DNA of 64,000 bases from Mesobacillus jeotgali (GTDB lineage: Bacteria > Bacillota > Bacilli > Bacillales > Cytobacillaceae): the NCBI RefSeq assembly GCF_900166585.1, contig NZ_FVZC01000008.1, forward strand, positions 806,001-870,000. The letters are read 5' to 3'. Below, in pieces: positions 44,118 to 53,004 of this stretch. Made by a program: the position numbers and the translations under genes. The notes under the pieces were generated by a model that made no database searches, was not told the origin of the DNA, and saw only the letters and a program-made list of their open reading frames with translations. Each line of letters starts with the position of its first letter. The first letter of the stretch is position 1.

Positions 44118-44570
44118 ATGAGTGAGCTATTATTCAAGCAATTTGAATTAACCAGAGGTAATTTCTTAAAGCATATTGAGGGATTAGCTTCTGAGCAGGC
44201 AAGTTTTAAGCCTGAAGGCTTCAATAACAATATCCAATGGCACATTGGGCATGTGCTAACAGTGGCAGAACAGTTCATGCTTGGCTTTCCTAAAAAATCA
44301 AACCATCTTCCTTCAAATTACATAGAGCTGTTTGGAAATGGCACAAGCCCATCAGACTGGGAAGGCGATGTTCCATCTGTGGAGGAATTGGCTAACCAAT
44401 TGAAAGCGCAGCTCGGAAGAATCAAGGAGGTGCCGGCATCAATGCTGGATCAAAGGCTTAAACAGCCTTTTCTTGGGTTGGAGACGTTTGGAGAGATTGC
44501 CAATATGGCTTTATTTCATGAATCCTATCACCTTGGTCAAATCCATGCCATGAAAAAGTTATTGAAATAG
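44118..44570 (+). CDS. DinB-family (four-helix, metal-dependent) protein
   Basis: 150 residues from ATG at 44118 (GAGGGGAAG). DinB/YfiT four-helix bundle with the metal ligands in the usual places: WHIGHVL in helix 2 and HESYHLGQI near the C-terminus. Proteins of this fold include thiol transferases dependent on bacillithiol or mycothiol. Substrate unknown. 248 bp of non-coding sequence separate it from the divergent DoxX gene. Confidence 0.85.
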   Translation: MSELLFKQFELTRGNFLKHIEGLASEQASFKPEGFNNNIQWHIGHVLTVAEQFMLGFPKKSNHLPSNYIELFGNGTSPSDWEGDVPSVEELANQLKAQLGRIKEVPASMLDQRLKQPFLGLETFGEIANMALFHESYHLGQIHAMKKLLK

Positions 44571-44679
44571 AATACTGAAATTGCAGCGTTCAAGATGGGC
44601 GCTGCTTTTGGCAATTTGCAGGGTTATGAGAATGGATTCGGGCCGTACTGGAAATTTTCGAAAATGGAGGCAGCAGATT

Positions 44680-45075
44680 TTGAATCAGGAGACTTGTCCA
44701 TATTGCAACTTGCACTCTGATGCTGAGCAGCAAATTGTATTAGAGAATGAAACTTGTTATTTCATCCAAAAGGGATCAGAACAACGAATCCTGCAGGGAA
44801 GCGGACTGATCATCCCAAAACAGCATAAACGGGATGTATTTGAGCTGTCAGAACAGGAGTGGAAGGATTCGGGGCAACTGCTGAAGGCGGCTAAGGAGCT
44901 GCTTGACAGGCAGTATTCACCAGATGGCTACAGTGTAGGATGGAATACTGGCAGAGCAGGCGGCCAGTCCATTTTCCATGCGCATTTGCATATCATTCCG
45001 CGGTTTAAAGATGAGCCTTTTGCCGGCAGGGGAATCAGGTATTGGATCAAACAGGAGAGTAATAAAAGAAATTAA
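44680..45075 (+). CDS. HIT-family hydrolase with CxxC zinc motif
   Basis: 131 residues from TTG at 44680, chosen because GGAGG lies 8 bp upstream and the protein then starts MNQETCPYC, as in HIT proteins with an N-terminal zinc knuckle; the open frame begins further left without a ribosome site. The histidine triad HAHLHIIP is at about 100-107, and IIPKQH is the family's nucleotide-binding strand. Likely a nucleotide phosphohydrolase (AP4A or AMP-lysine type). Confidence 0.85.
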   Translation: MNQETCPYCNLHSDAEQQIVLENETCYFIQKGSEQRILQGSGLIIPKQHKRDVFELSEQEWKDSGQLLKAAKELLDRQYSPDGYSVGWNTGRAGGQSIFHAHLHIIPRFKDEPFAGRGIRYWIKQESNKRN

Positions 45076-45076
45076 T

Positions 45077-45110
45077 AAAAATGGCCTCTGCACATGCAGG
45101 GCCATTTTTA
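45077..45110. terminator. Bidirectional terminator
   Basis: AAAATGGCC-TCTGCA-CATGCAG-GGCCATTTTT; the TAA of the convergent gene (45108-45110) is at its edge. Confidence 0.85.
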
Positions 45111-45320
45111 GGTGGTACCTTCGTTCCAATCTGTATATAAACCGCTTCCATTACAGCCAGGACATTCATAAGGTGCTGCGTAATAGACAAACTCATTCGC
45201 GGAAAAAGCATAATAACCCCTGCCATGGCAATCAGGGCATTTATTTTGATCCTTCATGTTCGCCAGGTGACTTTCGTATCTGGCACTTCTCCATTGATTA
45301 AGCGCATTGAATAACCCCAT
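45108..45320 (-). CDS. Small zinc-ribbon protein with two CxxCxGxG motifs
   Basis: 70 residues from ATG at 45320 (GGGAGGTG upstream); the longer frame to 45533 is not supported by a ribosome site. CPDCHGRG and CPGCNGSG form a DnaJ-type zinc-binding pair separated by an aromatic loop (YYAFSANEFVYYAAPYE). No J domain or other part of DnaJ is present. Small proteins like this occur in Bacilli without known function; possible roles are zinc storage or chaperone-like binding. Confidence 0.78.
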   Translation of the reverse strand: MGLFNALNQWRSARYESHLANMKDQNKCPDCHGRGYYAFSANEFVYYAAPYECPGCNGSGLYTDWNEGTT

Positions 45321-45543
45321 TCTAACACCTCCCGTTCTATGCATAGTTTGGAGAAATTTACTTATTTTTATGTATAGTATATGGAGATTTTTGGTTTTTG
45401 CCTCTGATAGAAGCACAAGACTTGTCTGAAAAGATGACCATACTGTGGGCAGGCCGGCCCTAATCATTGAGGTATTGAAAGGCCAGAAAGCAAATGATGA
45501 CGAAGCAATTAGCTCCTTTTTTCTCTGTTCCAAGAAAGTTTAC

Positions 45544-45588
45544 TTGACGTAAATTATTAACTAAAATATAATTACTTACATAAAGTAA
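45544..45588 (+). promoter_or_regulatory. Promoter and probable quinone-repressor operator of the catDE-like operon
   Basis: TTGACG (45544-45549), 17-bp spacer, TATAAT (45567-45572). TTACTT-ACAT-AAAGTAA (45572-45588) is an inverted repeat over the start point; B. subtilis catDE and azoR1 are controlled at such sites by the HxlR-type repressors CatR and YodB, whose Cys senses quinones. The assignment to those repressors is inference. Confidence 0.6.
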
Positions 45589-45655
45589 CTTACTAACGAT
45601 TATGTAACTGCAGTGCAATTTTCGTTAAAAAGAATGACAAAGGGGAATTTGACTA

Positions 45656-46063
45656 ATGTTAAAGACGAATGAAGCAGGAGCAACGATTTTAAGGATTGTT
45701 TTAGGAGCTACTTTTTTAATCCATGGAGCATCAAAGTTCCAGGGAGGCATCGGAAACACTGCTGGTTTCTTTGAAAGCCTAGGCCTGCCAGGTTTCTCGG
45801 CGTACATTGTAGCTTTAATAGAATTAGTCGGCGGCATCGCGATGATACTTGGATTAGGAACAAGAATTGTTTCGATTTTATTTGCCGCAGTTTTAGCAGT
45901 AGCAGTTATAAAGGTTAAGCTTGCTGGAGGGTTCCTTGGAAATGGCCAGATGGCTGGATATGAACTTGACCTGGCATTGATGGCAATTTCAATTTATTTG
46001 GCAATATCAAATAAATCACTGTTCGCTATTGATAATGTAATTTTCCCGTCAAAAAATGCCTAA
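45656..46063 (+). CDS. catD: DoxX-family protein, CatD-like
   Basis: 135 residues, ATG with AAAGGGGAA upstream. Four membrane helices (ATILRIVLGATFLIHGASKF, YIVALIELVGGIAMILGLG, ILFAAVLAVAVIKVKL, LDLALMAISIYLAI) as in DoxX. Its size and its place 15 bp before a CatE-like dioxygenase match B. subtilis catDE, a catechol/quinone stress operon. It is only distantly related to the three other DoxX paralogues in the window. Probably part of membrane quinone detoxification. Confidence 0.82.
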   Translation: MLKTNEAGATILRIVLGATFLIHGASKFQGGIGNTAGFFESLGLPGFSAYIVALIELVGGIAMILGLGTRIVSILFAAVLAVAVIKVKLAGGFLGNGQMAGYELDLALMAISIYLAISNKSLFAIDNVIFPSKNA

Positions 46064-46078
46064 AGGGAGGAATAGTAA

Positions 46079-46948
46079 TTGAATTTTCATCAACCACCGG
46101 TATCTTTTGTAGGCCAGGTAAATTTAAAAGTGCAGGATCTAGAGAGATCAGTTGCTTTTTATCAAGAGGTAATCGGGTTTCAAATCTTAGAAAAAACGGA
46201 AAGGTCAGCGAAATTAACAGCAGATGGAAAGACTGTCCTGCTGGCAATTGAACAGCCAGATAATGTTCAGCCAAAACAGAGAAGAACTTCAGGACTATAC
46301 CATTTCGCACTATTATTGCCTCGTCGTGCTGATTTAGCCAATATACTGAAGCATTTTGTGCAGATAAAATATCCGCTGCAGGGAGCATCAGACCACCTTG
46401 TGAGTGAGGCACTGTATCTGGCAGACCCAGATGGAAATGGTATTGAAATCTACTCGGATCGCCCAGCAGCCATGTGGGAATGGAATGAAAATGAAGTTGT
46501 GATGACCACTGAGCCATTGGATGCAGAAAGTCTGCTTTCAGAGGTAGAAGAAACGATATGGAATGGATTGCCTGAAGGCACGTTAATGGGACATATCCAT
46601 CTGCATGTTTCTGAATTAGTTAAAACCGAAGAGTTTTACACTAAAGGGCTGGGCTTTGAGGTAGTTACCCGTTATGGTTCACAGGCTCTCTTCATTTCAT
46701 CAGGTAAATATCATCATCATATCGGACTGAATACGTGGAATGGGGTTGGAGCGCCTAAGCCCGCTGATAATAGTGTGGGACTTGAATCATTTAGTCTGGT
46801 ACTCCCTAATGATGAGTCAGTATATGCAACGATTGCCCGACTAAAGGAAATTGGTGCTTCAGTTACAGAAGACAATGGTGTATGGGTTACGGTGGATCCT
46901 TCCGGAAACAAGATTAGATTTGAAACAGCTTTAAACAAAAACAAGTGA
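46079..46948 (+). CDS. catE: Catechol 2,3-dioxygenase-type VOC protein, CatE-like
   Basis: 289 residues from TTG at 46079 (AAAGGGAGG upstream). Two VOC/glyoxalase modules (about 8-125 and 165-287). In the second the metal ligands are visible: GHIHLHVSEL, HHIGLNTW and the Glu in IRFETA. In the first the first His position is Asn (VNLKVQDL), so only the second module should bind iron, as in extradiol dioxygenases. CatE opens catechol rings and protects against catecholic compounds. Encoded with CatD. Confidence 0.85.
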   Translation: MNFHQPPVSFVGQVNLKVQDLERSVAFYQEVIGFQILEKTERSAKLTADGKTVLLAIEQPDNVQPKQRRTSGLYHFALLLPRRADLANILKHFVQIKYPLQGASDHLVSEALYLADPDGNGIEIYSDRPAAMWEWNENEVVMTTEPLDAESLLSEVEETIWNGLPEGTLMGHIHLHVSELVKTEEFYTKGLGFEVVTRYGSQALFISSGKYHHHIGLNTWNGVGAPKPADNSVGLESFSLVLPNDESVYATIARLKEIGASVTEDNGVWVTVDPSGNKIRFETALNKNK

Positions 46949-47018
46949 ATCGCAGGCGGTGGAAATTATGGGACTATTAAATAAACTATTTGGAAGTAAA
47001 ACGAAGGAGGATAAAATC

Positions 47019-47567
47019 ATGGCTGCAGAAAAAATGAATATCGGGATAATTCTAGGAAGCACAAGGCAGGGACGTGTGAGCCCGCAAGTTGGAGAGTGGG
47101 TTAAGGAACTGGCGGACAAACGAGGGGACGCGAATTATGAAATCGTGGATATCGCGGACTTCAATTTGCCCTTCTTAGGAACAACAGACGGTACTGAACC
47201 GGGAATCGCTGCATGGAATGAAAAGCTTTCAAGCCTCGATGGATTCGTGTTCATCGTTCAGGAATACAATCACAGCATTACTGGAGCTTTAAAAAATGCA
47301 CTTGATTTTGCTCGTGAAGCATGGAATAACAAGGCAGCAGGAATTGTCAGCTATGGATCAACAGGCGGTGCTAGAGCAGCTGAACATTTAAGAGGGATTT
47401 GCGGAGAATTAAAAATTGCTGACGTCCGTACACATCCAACCTTATCACTGTTTACCGACTTTGAAAACGGCTCAGAATTTAAACCGCAGCCTCTCCATCT
47501 TGATAATGTCAATGCCATGCTTGACGAAGTAGTGGCCTGGAGCGGGGCATTAAAGACTTTAAGATAG
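47019..47567 (+). CDS. NADPH-dependent FMN reductase family protein
   Basis: 182 residues from ATG at 47019, which has a strong AAGGAGGAT site. An in-frame ATG at 46968 would add MGLLNKLFGSKTKEDKI, an amphipathic leader, and cannot be excluded. The flavodoxin-like fold begins MNIGIILGSTRQGR, with PEYNHSIT-type loop VQEYNHSITGALKNALDF and YGSTGGARAAEHLR. Members reduce quinones, azo dyes or chromate by using FMN. It follows catE within the same run and ends at a terminator at 47611. Confidence 0.85.
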   Translation: MAAEKMNIGIILGSTRQGRVSPQVGEWVKELADKRGDANYEIVDIADFNLPFLGTTDGTEPGIAAWNEKLSSLDGFVFIVQEYNHSITGALKNALDFAREAWNNKAAGIVSYGSTGGARAAEHLRGICGELKIADVRTHPTLSLFTDFENGSEFKPQPLHLDNVNAMLDEVVAWSGALKTLR

Positions 47568-47610
47568 CCAAATGAGCATATAAATTGACCAGTATTTTTA
47601 TACGCGGTAA

Positions 47611-47650
47611 TATCTCGAAGTGAGCTATTTTAACTTCGAGATATTTTTTT
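47611..47650 (+). terminator. Terminator between FMN reductase and azoreductase genes
   Basis: ATCTCGAAGT ... ACTTCGAGAT followed by A and seven T; azoR therefore has its own promoter (TTGAAA at 47649, TATAGG at 47671 is a candidate). Confidence 0.88.
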
Positions 47651-47693
47651 GAAATAGCTTATCAAATATATATAGGATAGGTGGAATTACATC

Positions 47694-48329
47694 ATGGCCA
47701 AAGTTTTATATATTACCGCTCATCCGCTGACTGAGGAACAATCCTTCAGTCTGGCAGCAGGTAAAGCTTTCCTTGAAACCTACAAGGAACAAAACCAAAA
47801 TGATGAAGTCGTTCATCTCGATCTATTTAAGGAAAATATTCCTCATATTGATGCCGATGTATTGGGCGGCTGGGGAAAACTGCAAAAGGGCATTGAATTT
47901 TCAGCCCTAACTGCAGAAGAGCAGGCAAAAGTCGGCCGTCTTGCAGAATTGGTCGACCAGTTCACATCTGCAGACAAATTCGTTTTCGTGACACCGCTAT
48001 GGAACTTCTCATTCCCGCCAGTCATGAAGGCTTACTTAGATTCAGTAGCAGTCGCAGGCAAAACATTCAGATATACCCAAGAAGGACCTGTTGGTTTAAT
48101 GACCGATAAAAAAGCCCTTCATATCCAGGCGCGAGGCGGATATTACTCTGAAGGACCGGCGGCAGACATGGAAATGGGACACCGTTACATTCAAACAATG
48201 ATGAACTTCTTCGGTGTACCTTCAACTGAATCCCTTGTTCTTGAAGGCCACAATGCAAACCCTGAGAAAGCACAGGAAATCAAAGAAAACGGAATTGCGC
48301 GTGCAAAGGATCTGGCACACACATTCTAA
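47694..48329 (+). CDS. azoR: FMN-dependent NADH-azoreductase
   Basis: 211 residues, ATG with AGGATAGGTGG upstream. Flavodoxin-like: [60 protein letters not shown]. This matches the AzoR1/AzoR2 family, which reduces quinones and azo compounds by two electrons with FMN and NADH. Adjacent catDE-like and FMN-reductase genes make this a quinone-stress island. Confidence 0.92.
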   Translation: MAKVLYITAHPLTEEQSFSLAAGKAFLETYKEQNQNDEVVHLDLFKENIPHIDADVLGGWGKLQKGIEFSALTAEEQAKVGRLAELVDQFTSADKFVFVTPLWNFSFPPVMKAYLDSVAVAGKTFRYTQEGPVGLMTDKKALHIQARGGYYSEGPAADMEMGHRYIQTMMNFFGVPSTESLVLEGHNANPEKAQEIKENGIARAKDLAHTF

Positions 48330-48366
48330 TTTTGATATTAGACGAGTTATTCATATCTATACGGAA

Positions 48367-48397
48367 GAAAGCTGGCCTGATTGGCCAGCTTTTTTAT
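48367..48397 (+). terminator. Terminator of azoR
   Basis: AAGCTGGCC-TGATT-GGCCAGCTT with TTTTTATTTT. Confidence 0.9.
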
Positions 48398-48496
48398 TTT
48401 ACAAGCCAAGCTTTTTCGATTATAGGTATTTGATGTTTCAAAAGCCTGAGTAAGTCCCCATGTAGATATCCATATCCCTTTAAATACAAAAAGCCG

Positions 48497-48527
48497 AAAA
48501 GGATGCCCGCCAAGGACATCCTTTTTG
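48497..48527 (-). terminator. Terminator of the catalase gene
   Basis: AAAAGGATG ... CATCCTTTT hairpin 3 bp downstream of the catalase stop, with a T-rich minus-strand tail. Confidence 0.75.
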
Positions 48528-48529
48528 TT

Positions 48530-49994
48530 CTATCTTTTAACTTCCTGTGGCACCCTCAGTCCAAGCCCTTGCGCGATACGAGATCCGTACTCAGGATCCG
48601 CTTTGTAAAAGTGGCCGATCTGGCGGAGTTTGATGTCATCGCGTTCGACCGGCATCATCGCAGCGACAATATTAGAGACAAGGCGCTCCCTTTCTTCCTC
48701 GCTCATCAGACGGTAAAGGTCACCAGCTTGTGTGTAGTGGTCATGGTGATCGTAGCCAACATTTTCGGCCACGCCGCTAACAGGGAAGGATGCCTGTTTG
48801 TGTTCCTTGACTTCCGTTGGGCCTCCGAAACTATTAGGCTCGTAATTCACAGCTTTGCCCCCGTTGCCGTCAAAACGCATCTGGCCATCACGCTGGTAGG
48901 AGTTCACTTCGGACTTCGGCCTGTTGATTGGCAGGTGCTGATGATTTGCGCCTACACGATAACGGTGTGCGTCAGCATAAGCAAACAAACGGCCTTGAAG
49001 CATTTTGTCTGGAGAGACATCGATACCAGGCACTAGTGTTCCAGGAGAGAATGTTGCCTGTTCGACTTCCGCGAAGTAGTTTTCTGGATTGCGGTCCAAT
49101 ACCATCCGGCCGACCTCGATTAATGGATAGTCTTTTTGTGACCAAACCTTCGTAACATCGAATGGGTCGAAGCGGTACGTATTCGCATCCTCCAGTGGCA
49201 TGATTTGGACATACAGCCTCCATGCAGGGAAATCACCTGCTTCAATTGCATTAAAAAGATCTTCAGTGTGGAAATCAGGATTTTCTCCAGCAATTTTAGC
49301 TGCTACATCGGCCGTCAGGTTCTTCACTCCTTGCTCAGTCTTAAAGTGGTATTTAATCCAGACGCCCTTCGCCTTCAGCATTGGTCCATTTAAAAGTATG
49401 GCTGCCAAAACCGTGCATATGGCGGAAGGTAGCCGGTATACCGCGGTCGGACATCAAGATCGTTACCTGGTGCAAGGCTTCCGGGGAAAGTGACCAGAAG
49501 TCCCAAACTGCATTTGGATCCTTTAGATGAGTCTGCGGGTTCCTTTTTTGTGTATGGATGAAATCCGGGAACTTGATGGCATCACGGATAAAAAATACAG
49601 GTGTATTGTTCCCGACGATGTCATAGTTTCCTTCCTCTGTATAAAACTTCACTGCAAAACCGCGCGGGTCTCTTACTGTATCAGCAGAGCCCAGTTCACC
49701 GGCAACCGTTGAAAAACGGATGAATAAAGGTGTCTTTTTCCCAACCTCTGACAGGAAAGCAGCTTTTGTATATTGTGTTACATCAGTTGTCACTTCGAAA
49801 TAGCCATGTGCGCCCGCGCCTTTAGCATGCACGACACGCTCCGGCACACGCTCGCGGTTAAAGTGTGCTAACTTCTCCAAAAGATGAACGTCCTGAAGTA
49901 AAGCAGGACCTCTTTGTCCAGCCGTCATAGAGTTCTGGTTGTCGCCAACGGGCGCTCCCCAGCTTGTAGTTAAATGCTTATTTTGATTGCTCAT
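48530..49994 (-). pseudogene. katA: Catalase gene interrupted by a one-base frameshift
   Basis: Two frames together encode a full monofunctional heme catalase: 49994 down to about 49366 gives the N-terminus through [18 protein letters not shown], then the reading moves by one base into [17 protein letters not shown] and on to the stop at 48530. The total is 1465 nt, one more than a multiple of three, so an extra base is present; the CCC at 49365-49367 (GGG on the coding strand, in GAAGGGCGTC) is the likely place. Without it the protein would be 487 residues, the KatA length, and the heme Tyr region [14 protein letters not shown] is intact. As read, translation ends at residue 213. A PerR box lies upstream. 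Confidence 0.85.
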
Positions 49995-50068
49995 TTAGAT
50001 AACCTGCCTTTATTAAGATTTGTTGATAACTAAATGATAACACTTTTCATTTAGAAATCAATACTAAA

Positions 50069-50083
50069 TTATAATTATTTTAA
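50069..50083. promoter_or_regulatory. PerR box upstream of katA
   Basis: TTATAATTATTTTAA matches the PerR consensus TTATAATNATTATAA at all but one position, 75 bp before the katA start. PerR represses katA until peroxide oxidises it. Confidence 0.8.
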
Positions 50084-50150
50084 AAAAGAAATTAATATTA
50101 ATAGAGTTTATATGGCATACCCTGCATTTTTTTGGAGGAACTTGGTTATG

Positions 50151-50271
50151 AGTTGGGTGATCGATATATTTCAAGATATGGTTGATATATCAAGAAAAGT
50201 GGTCGATATAATGGAAAATCCGCTGATATAATCTGAAAAGTGGTCGATATATTTTGATTTTCGCCATAAAA
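50151..50271. repeat. 20-21 bp tandem repeat array B2, homologue of B1
   Basis: GAT cores at 50163, 50184, 50205, 50225 and 50246 (spacings 21, 21, 20, 21), ending at the CGCC unit near 50263. The series TGGTTGATAT, TGGTCGATAT, CGCTGATAT, TGGTCGATA, CGCC is the same, in the same order, as at 17545-17660. It lies in the divergent gap between katA and the LysM hydrolase; 50272-50510 shows no further gene. Confidence 0.85.
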
Positions 50272-50510
50272 CGTTCCCGGTTACATATCTGTAACACTAT
50301 GTAAAAATTGAACCGTAAACTTACAGCGCTGGTTAGTTAAGGAAGAGTGAGCCGATTGGAATAAACTACTAGGTTTACATAGAAACAAGCGTTGTCAATA
50401 GCTTTAGGCAGTTTCTCCCGATTGGCACTTATTGGACGATGAATCACTATGTTACAACTGCTAGCCTTAATAGTAGAGAAATAGAGCAATTCTACTGGGA
50501 GGTTTGGAGA

Positions 50511-51107
50511 ATGAGAAAGATGAAAAAAACTTTGGCAGCGCTGACAGCTGTTGTGTCACTATCTTTATTTTCAATGGGAGCGGCTGCAGAAGCTGCAACG
50601 CATCAGGTGAAAGCAGGAGATACTTTATGGGGCGTTGCCAGTAAGTATGGAGTGCCAATCACCAAGTTGAAACAAACGAATAATAGAACTAGCAATCTAC
50701 TATATCCAGGACAAAAGTTGACGATTCCAGCTGCAACGGTATCTGCAGCAGATCAGGACTTGCTTGCAAGACTGGTCCGCGCCGAGGCTAAAGGCGAGCC
50801 ATATGCAGGGAAAGTAGCAGTAGCAACTGTTGTCTTGAATAGAGTAGCAAGCTCTGAATTTCCGAATACAATTAAGGGTGTAATCTATCAAAAATCAAAC
50901 GGTTATTATGCATTCACACCTGTGAAAAATGGTGCGATCAACAAGCCGGCTGACGCCGATTCCAAGAAAGCCGTAAAAGAAGCCCTTGCATTCAGGGGAC
51001 AGGGGAATGGCTCATTATTCTTCTTTAACCCAAAAACGGCTGTAAGCAAATGGGTATTTTCAAGAGAAGTAACCGTAACAATTGGCAATCATAGATTTGC
51101 GAAGTAA
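50511..51107 (+). CDS. LysM-SleB-type cell wall hydrolase
   Basis: 198 residues from ATG at 50511 (GGGAGGT upstream). Signal peptide (KKTLAALTAVVSLSLF ... AAAEAA), one LysM domain (about 33-76, HQVKAGDTLWGVASKYGV ... LYPGQKLTIP), then a Hydrolase_2/SleB-CwlJ catalytic domain (about 85-198) with LLARLVRAEAKGEPYAGKVAVA holding the catalytic Glu. Family members cut peptidoglycan, often spore cortex, as in SleB, CwlJ and YkvT. Secreted and bound to the wall by LysM. Single gene with its own terminator. Confidence 0.9.
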   Translation: MRKMKKTLAALTAVVSLSLFSMGAAAEAATHQVKAGDTLWGVASKYGVPITKLKQTNNRTSNLLYPGQKLTIPAATVSAADQDLLARLVRAEAKGEPYAGKVAVATVVLNRVASSEFPNTIKGVIYQKSNGYYAFTPVKNGAINKPADADSKKAVKEALAFRGQGNGSLFFFNPKTAVSKWVFSREVTVTIGNHRFAK

Positions 51108-51110
51108 CAA

Positions 51111-51150
51111 GAAAAAGCTGTGCAGATTCTCAATCTGCACAGCTTTTTCT
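51111..51150 (+). terminator. Strong terminator after the LysM hydrolase
   Basis: GAAAAAGCTGTGCAGATT-CTC-AATCTGCACAGCTTTTTC, an 18-bp stem. Confidence 0.95.
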
Positions 51151-51253
51151 CAATTAAGTAAGCTGATGCCCTGGTATTAAGAATTAAGCTTGTTAAATAT
51201 TCAAATAAAACATAATATTAAATTGCAATACATAATGATAGGAGGAATCTTTT

Positions 51254-52165
51254 TTGATAGTTAAATCGCGTGTTGAATCCTTGGAACTGCAAATTCTGAG
51301 AATGCTGAATGCTCGAATGAACTTGTCTCCGAAAGAACACAGTAACTATCTATACCTGGAAAAAGGTTATGAAGGAGAGGTGATTTTTGATCACTGGATG
51401 GAGGAGGTTGAAAAAGGCTTTCTGGTTTTGAATGATCTGCTCCTTGAACATGGAAATACTAAATTTCAAATCGACTCCTTATTCCTTTCCCAGATCATCC
51501 ATATGTTTGAAGTGAAGAATATGGAAGGAGATTATTATATCGAAGGCGATAGGTGGTATACCAACACAGGAGCAGAAATTAAGAATCCTCTAATACAAAT
51601 GGAAAGAGCAGAGTCTCTTCTGCGAAGGATGGTACGAGAGCTTGGATACAATATTAATATTGAATCGACTCTAGTCTTTGTGAACCCAAACTTTTACCTC
51701 TATCAAGCACCACGCAATTTACCAATTATCTTTCCGAACCAAATTCCACGACTTCTAAGAAACCTTCAAAAACAATTCGCTCCAATAAAGAATACCCACA
51801 CAAACCTAGCAGAACGGCTGGTTTCCCTTCATATCCATGAATCACCGTATAACAGGCTGCCTGAATATAGTTACGACCGGCTTGAGAAGGGAATAACTTG
51901 TTCGCATTGTCATACCATGAATACTACAGTTACTAGAAAAACATTAATTTGCAATAGTTGCGGAAGACGGGAAAATATTCATCAAGCAGTATTAAGAAGT
52001 ATCAGGGATCTCCAATTACTTTTTCCAGAAGAAGAATTAACAGTCAATAAGATCCAAGGATGGTGCAATTCGATTAAAACAAAGAAAGCCATGAGGAACA
52101 TTCTTTCAGAAAGCTTTACCTTAAGCGGCTATGGCCGTTCTGCACACTATATAAACAAAGAGTAG
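51254..52165 (+). CDS. NERD-domain protein with C-terminal zinc ribbon
   Basis: 303 residues from TTG at 51254 with GGAGGA 7 bp upstream. Residues about 38-150 match the nuclease-related domain: GYEGEVIFDHWM, FQIDSLFLSQIIHMFEVKN with the Asp and Glu-x-Lys of a PD-(D/E)XK fold, and GDRWYTNTGAEIKNPLIQMERAESLLRR. A zinc ribbon CSHCHTMN ... CNSCGRRE lies at about 217-240. NERD proteins are common in Bacilli and unexplored; a DNA-processing role is inferred from the fold. A 13-to-14-unit repeat array begins 49 bp downstream. Confidence 0.82.
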   Translation: MIVKSRVESLELQILRMLNARMNLSPKEHSNYLYLEKGYEGEVIFDHWMEEVEKGFLVLNDLLLEHGNTKFQIDSLFLSQIIHMFEVKNMEGDYYIEGDRWYTNTGAEIKNPLIQMERAESLLRRMVRELGYNINIESTLVFVNPNFYLYQAPRNLPIIFPNQIPRLLRNLQKQFAPIKNTHTNLAERLVSLHIHESPYNRLPEYSYDRLEKGITCSHCHTMNTTVTRKTLICNSCGRRENIHQAVLRSIRDLQLLFPEEELTVNKIQGWCNSIKTKKAMRNILSESFTLSGYGRSAHYINKE

Positions 52166-52213
52166 GGTAAAGTGCGAGGCAAGAAATAAGCAGAAAAAAT
52201 ATAACTTATCTGT

Positions 52214-52990
52214 ATAAGGGTCCATTTCAAGGTTAAAGGACCCTTATTTAGTCTAACCGAACTGCATAAGGATCCTGTTCGAGGTTAAATGGGACCTTAT
52301 GAAGGTAAATCCAGCTACATAAGGGTGCCGTTGGAGGTTAAAAGGAGTCTTATGAAGTCAAAGCGAGCCATATAAGGGTGCCGTTGGAGGTTAAAAGGAG
52401 TCTTATGAAGTCGAAGCGAGCCAGATAAGGGTGCCATTGGAGGTTAAAAGGAGTCTTATGAAGCCAAACCGAGCCAGATAAGGGTGCCGTTGGAGGTTAA
52501 AAGGAGTCTTATAGAGCCAAAGCGAGCCATATAAGGGTGCCGTTGGAGGTTAAAAGGAGTCTTATGAAGTCAAAGCGAGCCAGATAAGGGTGCCGTTGGA
52601 GGTTAAAAGGAGTCTTATGAAGTCAAAGCGAGCCAGATAAGGGTGCCGTTGGAGGTTAAAAGGAGTCTTATGAAGTCAAACCGAGCCAGATAAGGGTGCC
52701 GTTGGAGGTTAAAAGGAGTCTTATGAAGTCAAACCGAGCCAGATAAGGGTGCTGTTGTAGGTTAAAAGGAGTCTTAGGAAGTCAAAGCGAGCCATATAAG
52801 GTTGCCGTTGGAGGTTAAAAGGACCCTTATGAAGTCAAAGCGAGCCATATAAGGTTGCCGTTGGAGGTTAAAAGGACCCTTATGAAGTCAAATCCAGCTA
52901 CATAAGGATCCCGTTCCAGATTAAAAGGAGTCTTTGCGTCTTGTACGAGGTTAAAAGCCCCTTACAAATACAACCCCATCTACATAAGGC
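52214..52990. repeat. 53-bp tandem repeat array G, about 14 units
   Basis: ATAAGG recurs at 52214, 52266, 52319, 52372, 52425 and onward to 52902 every 53 bp (one step is 52), with a last partial unit at 52984. Edge units have perfect palindromes (ATAAGGGTCC ... GGACCCTTAT in the first); central units share a nearly fixed form (GTGCCGTTGGAGGTTAAAAGGAGTCTTAT) in which the right arm has changed to GGAGTC, so pairing is poorer. Same plan as array D. It fills the convergent gap between the NERD gene and the DD-carboxypeptidase, ending 15 bp from its stop codon, and no other terminator is seen there. Confidence 0.95.
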
Positions 52991-53004
52991 CACCGCTCAA
53001 TCCT

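Noticed and set aside
52214..52990. Possible CRISPR array
   Set aside because: Units are repeated in full with no unique spacers alternating with constant repeats, and no cas genes are in the window; the same applies to arrays C and D.
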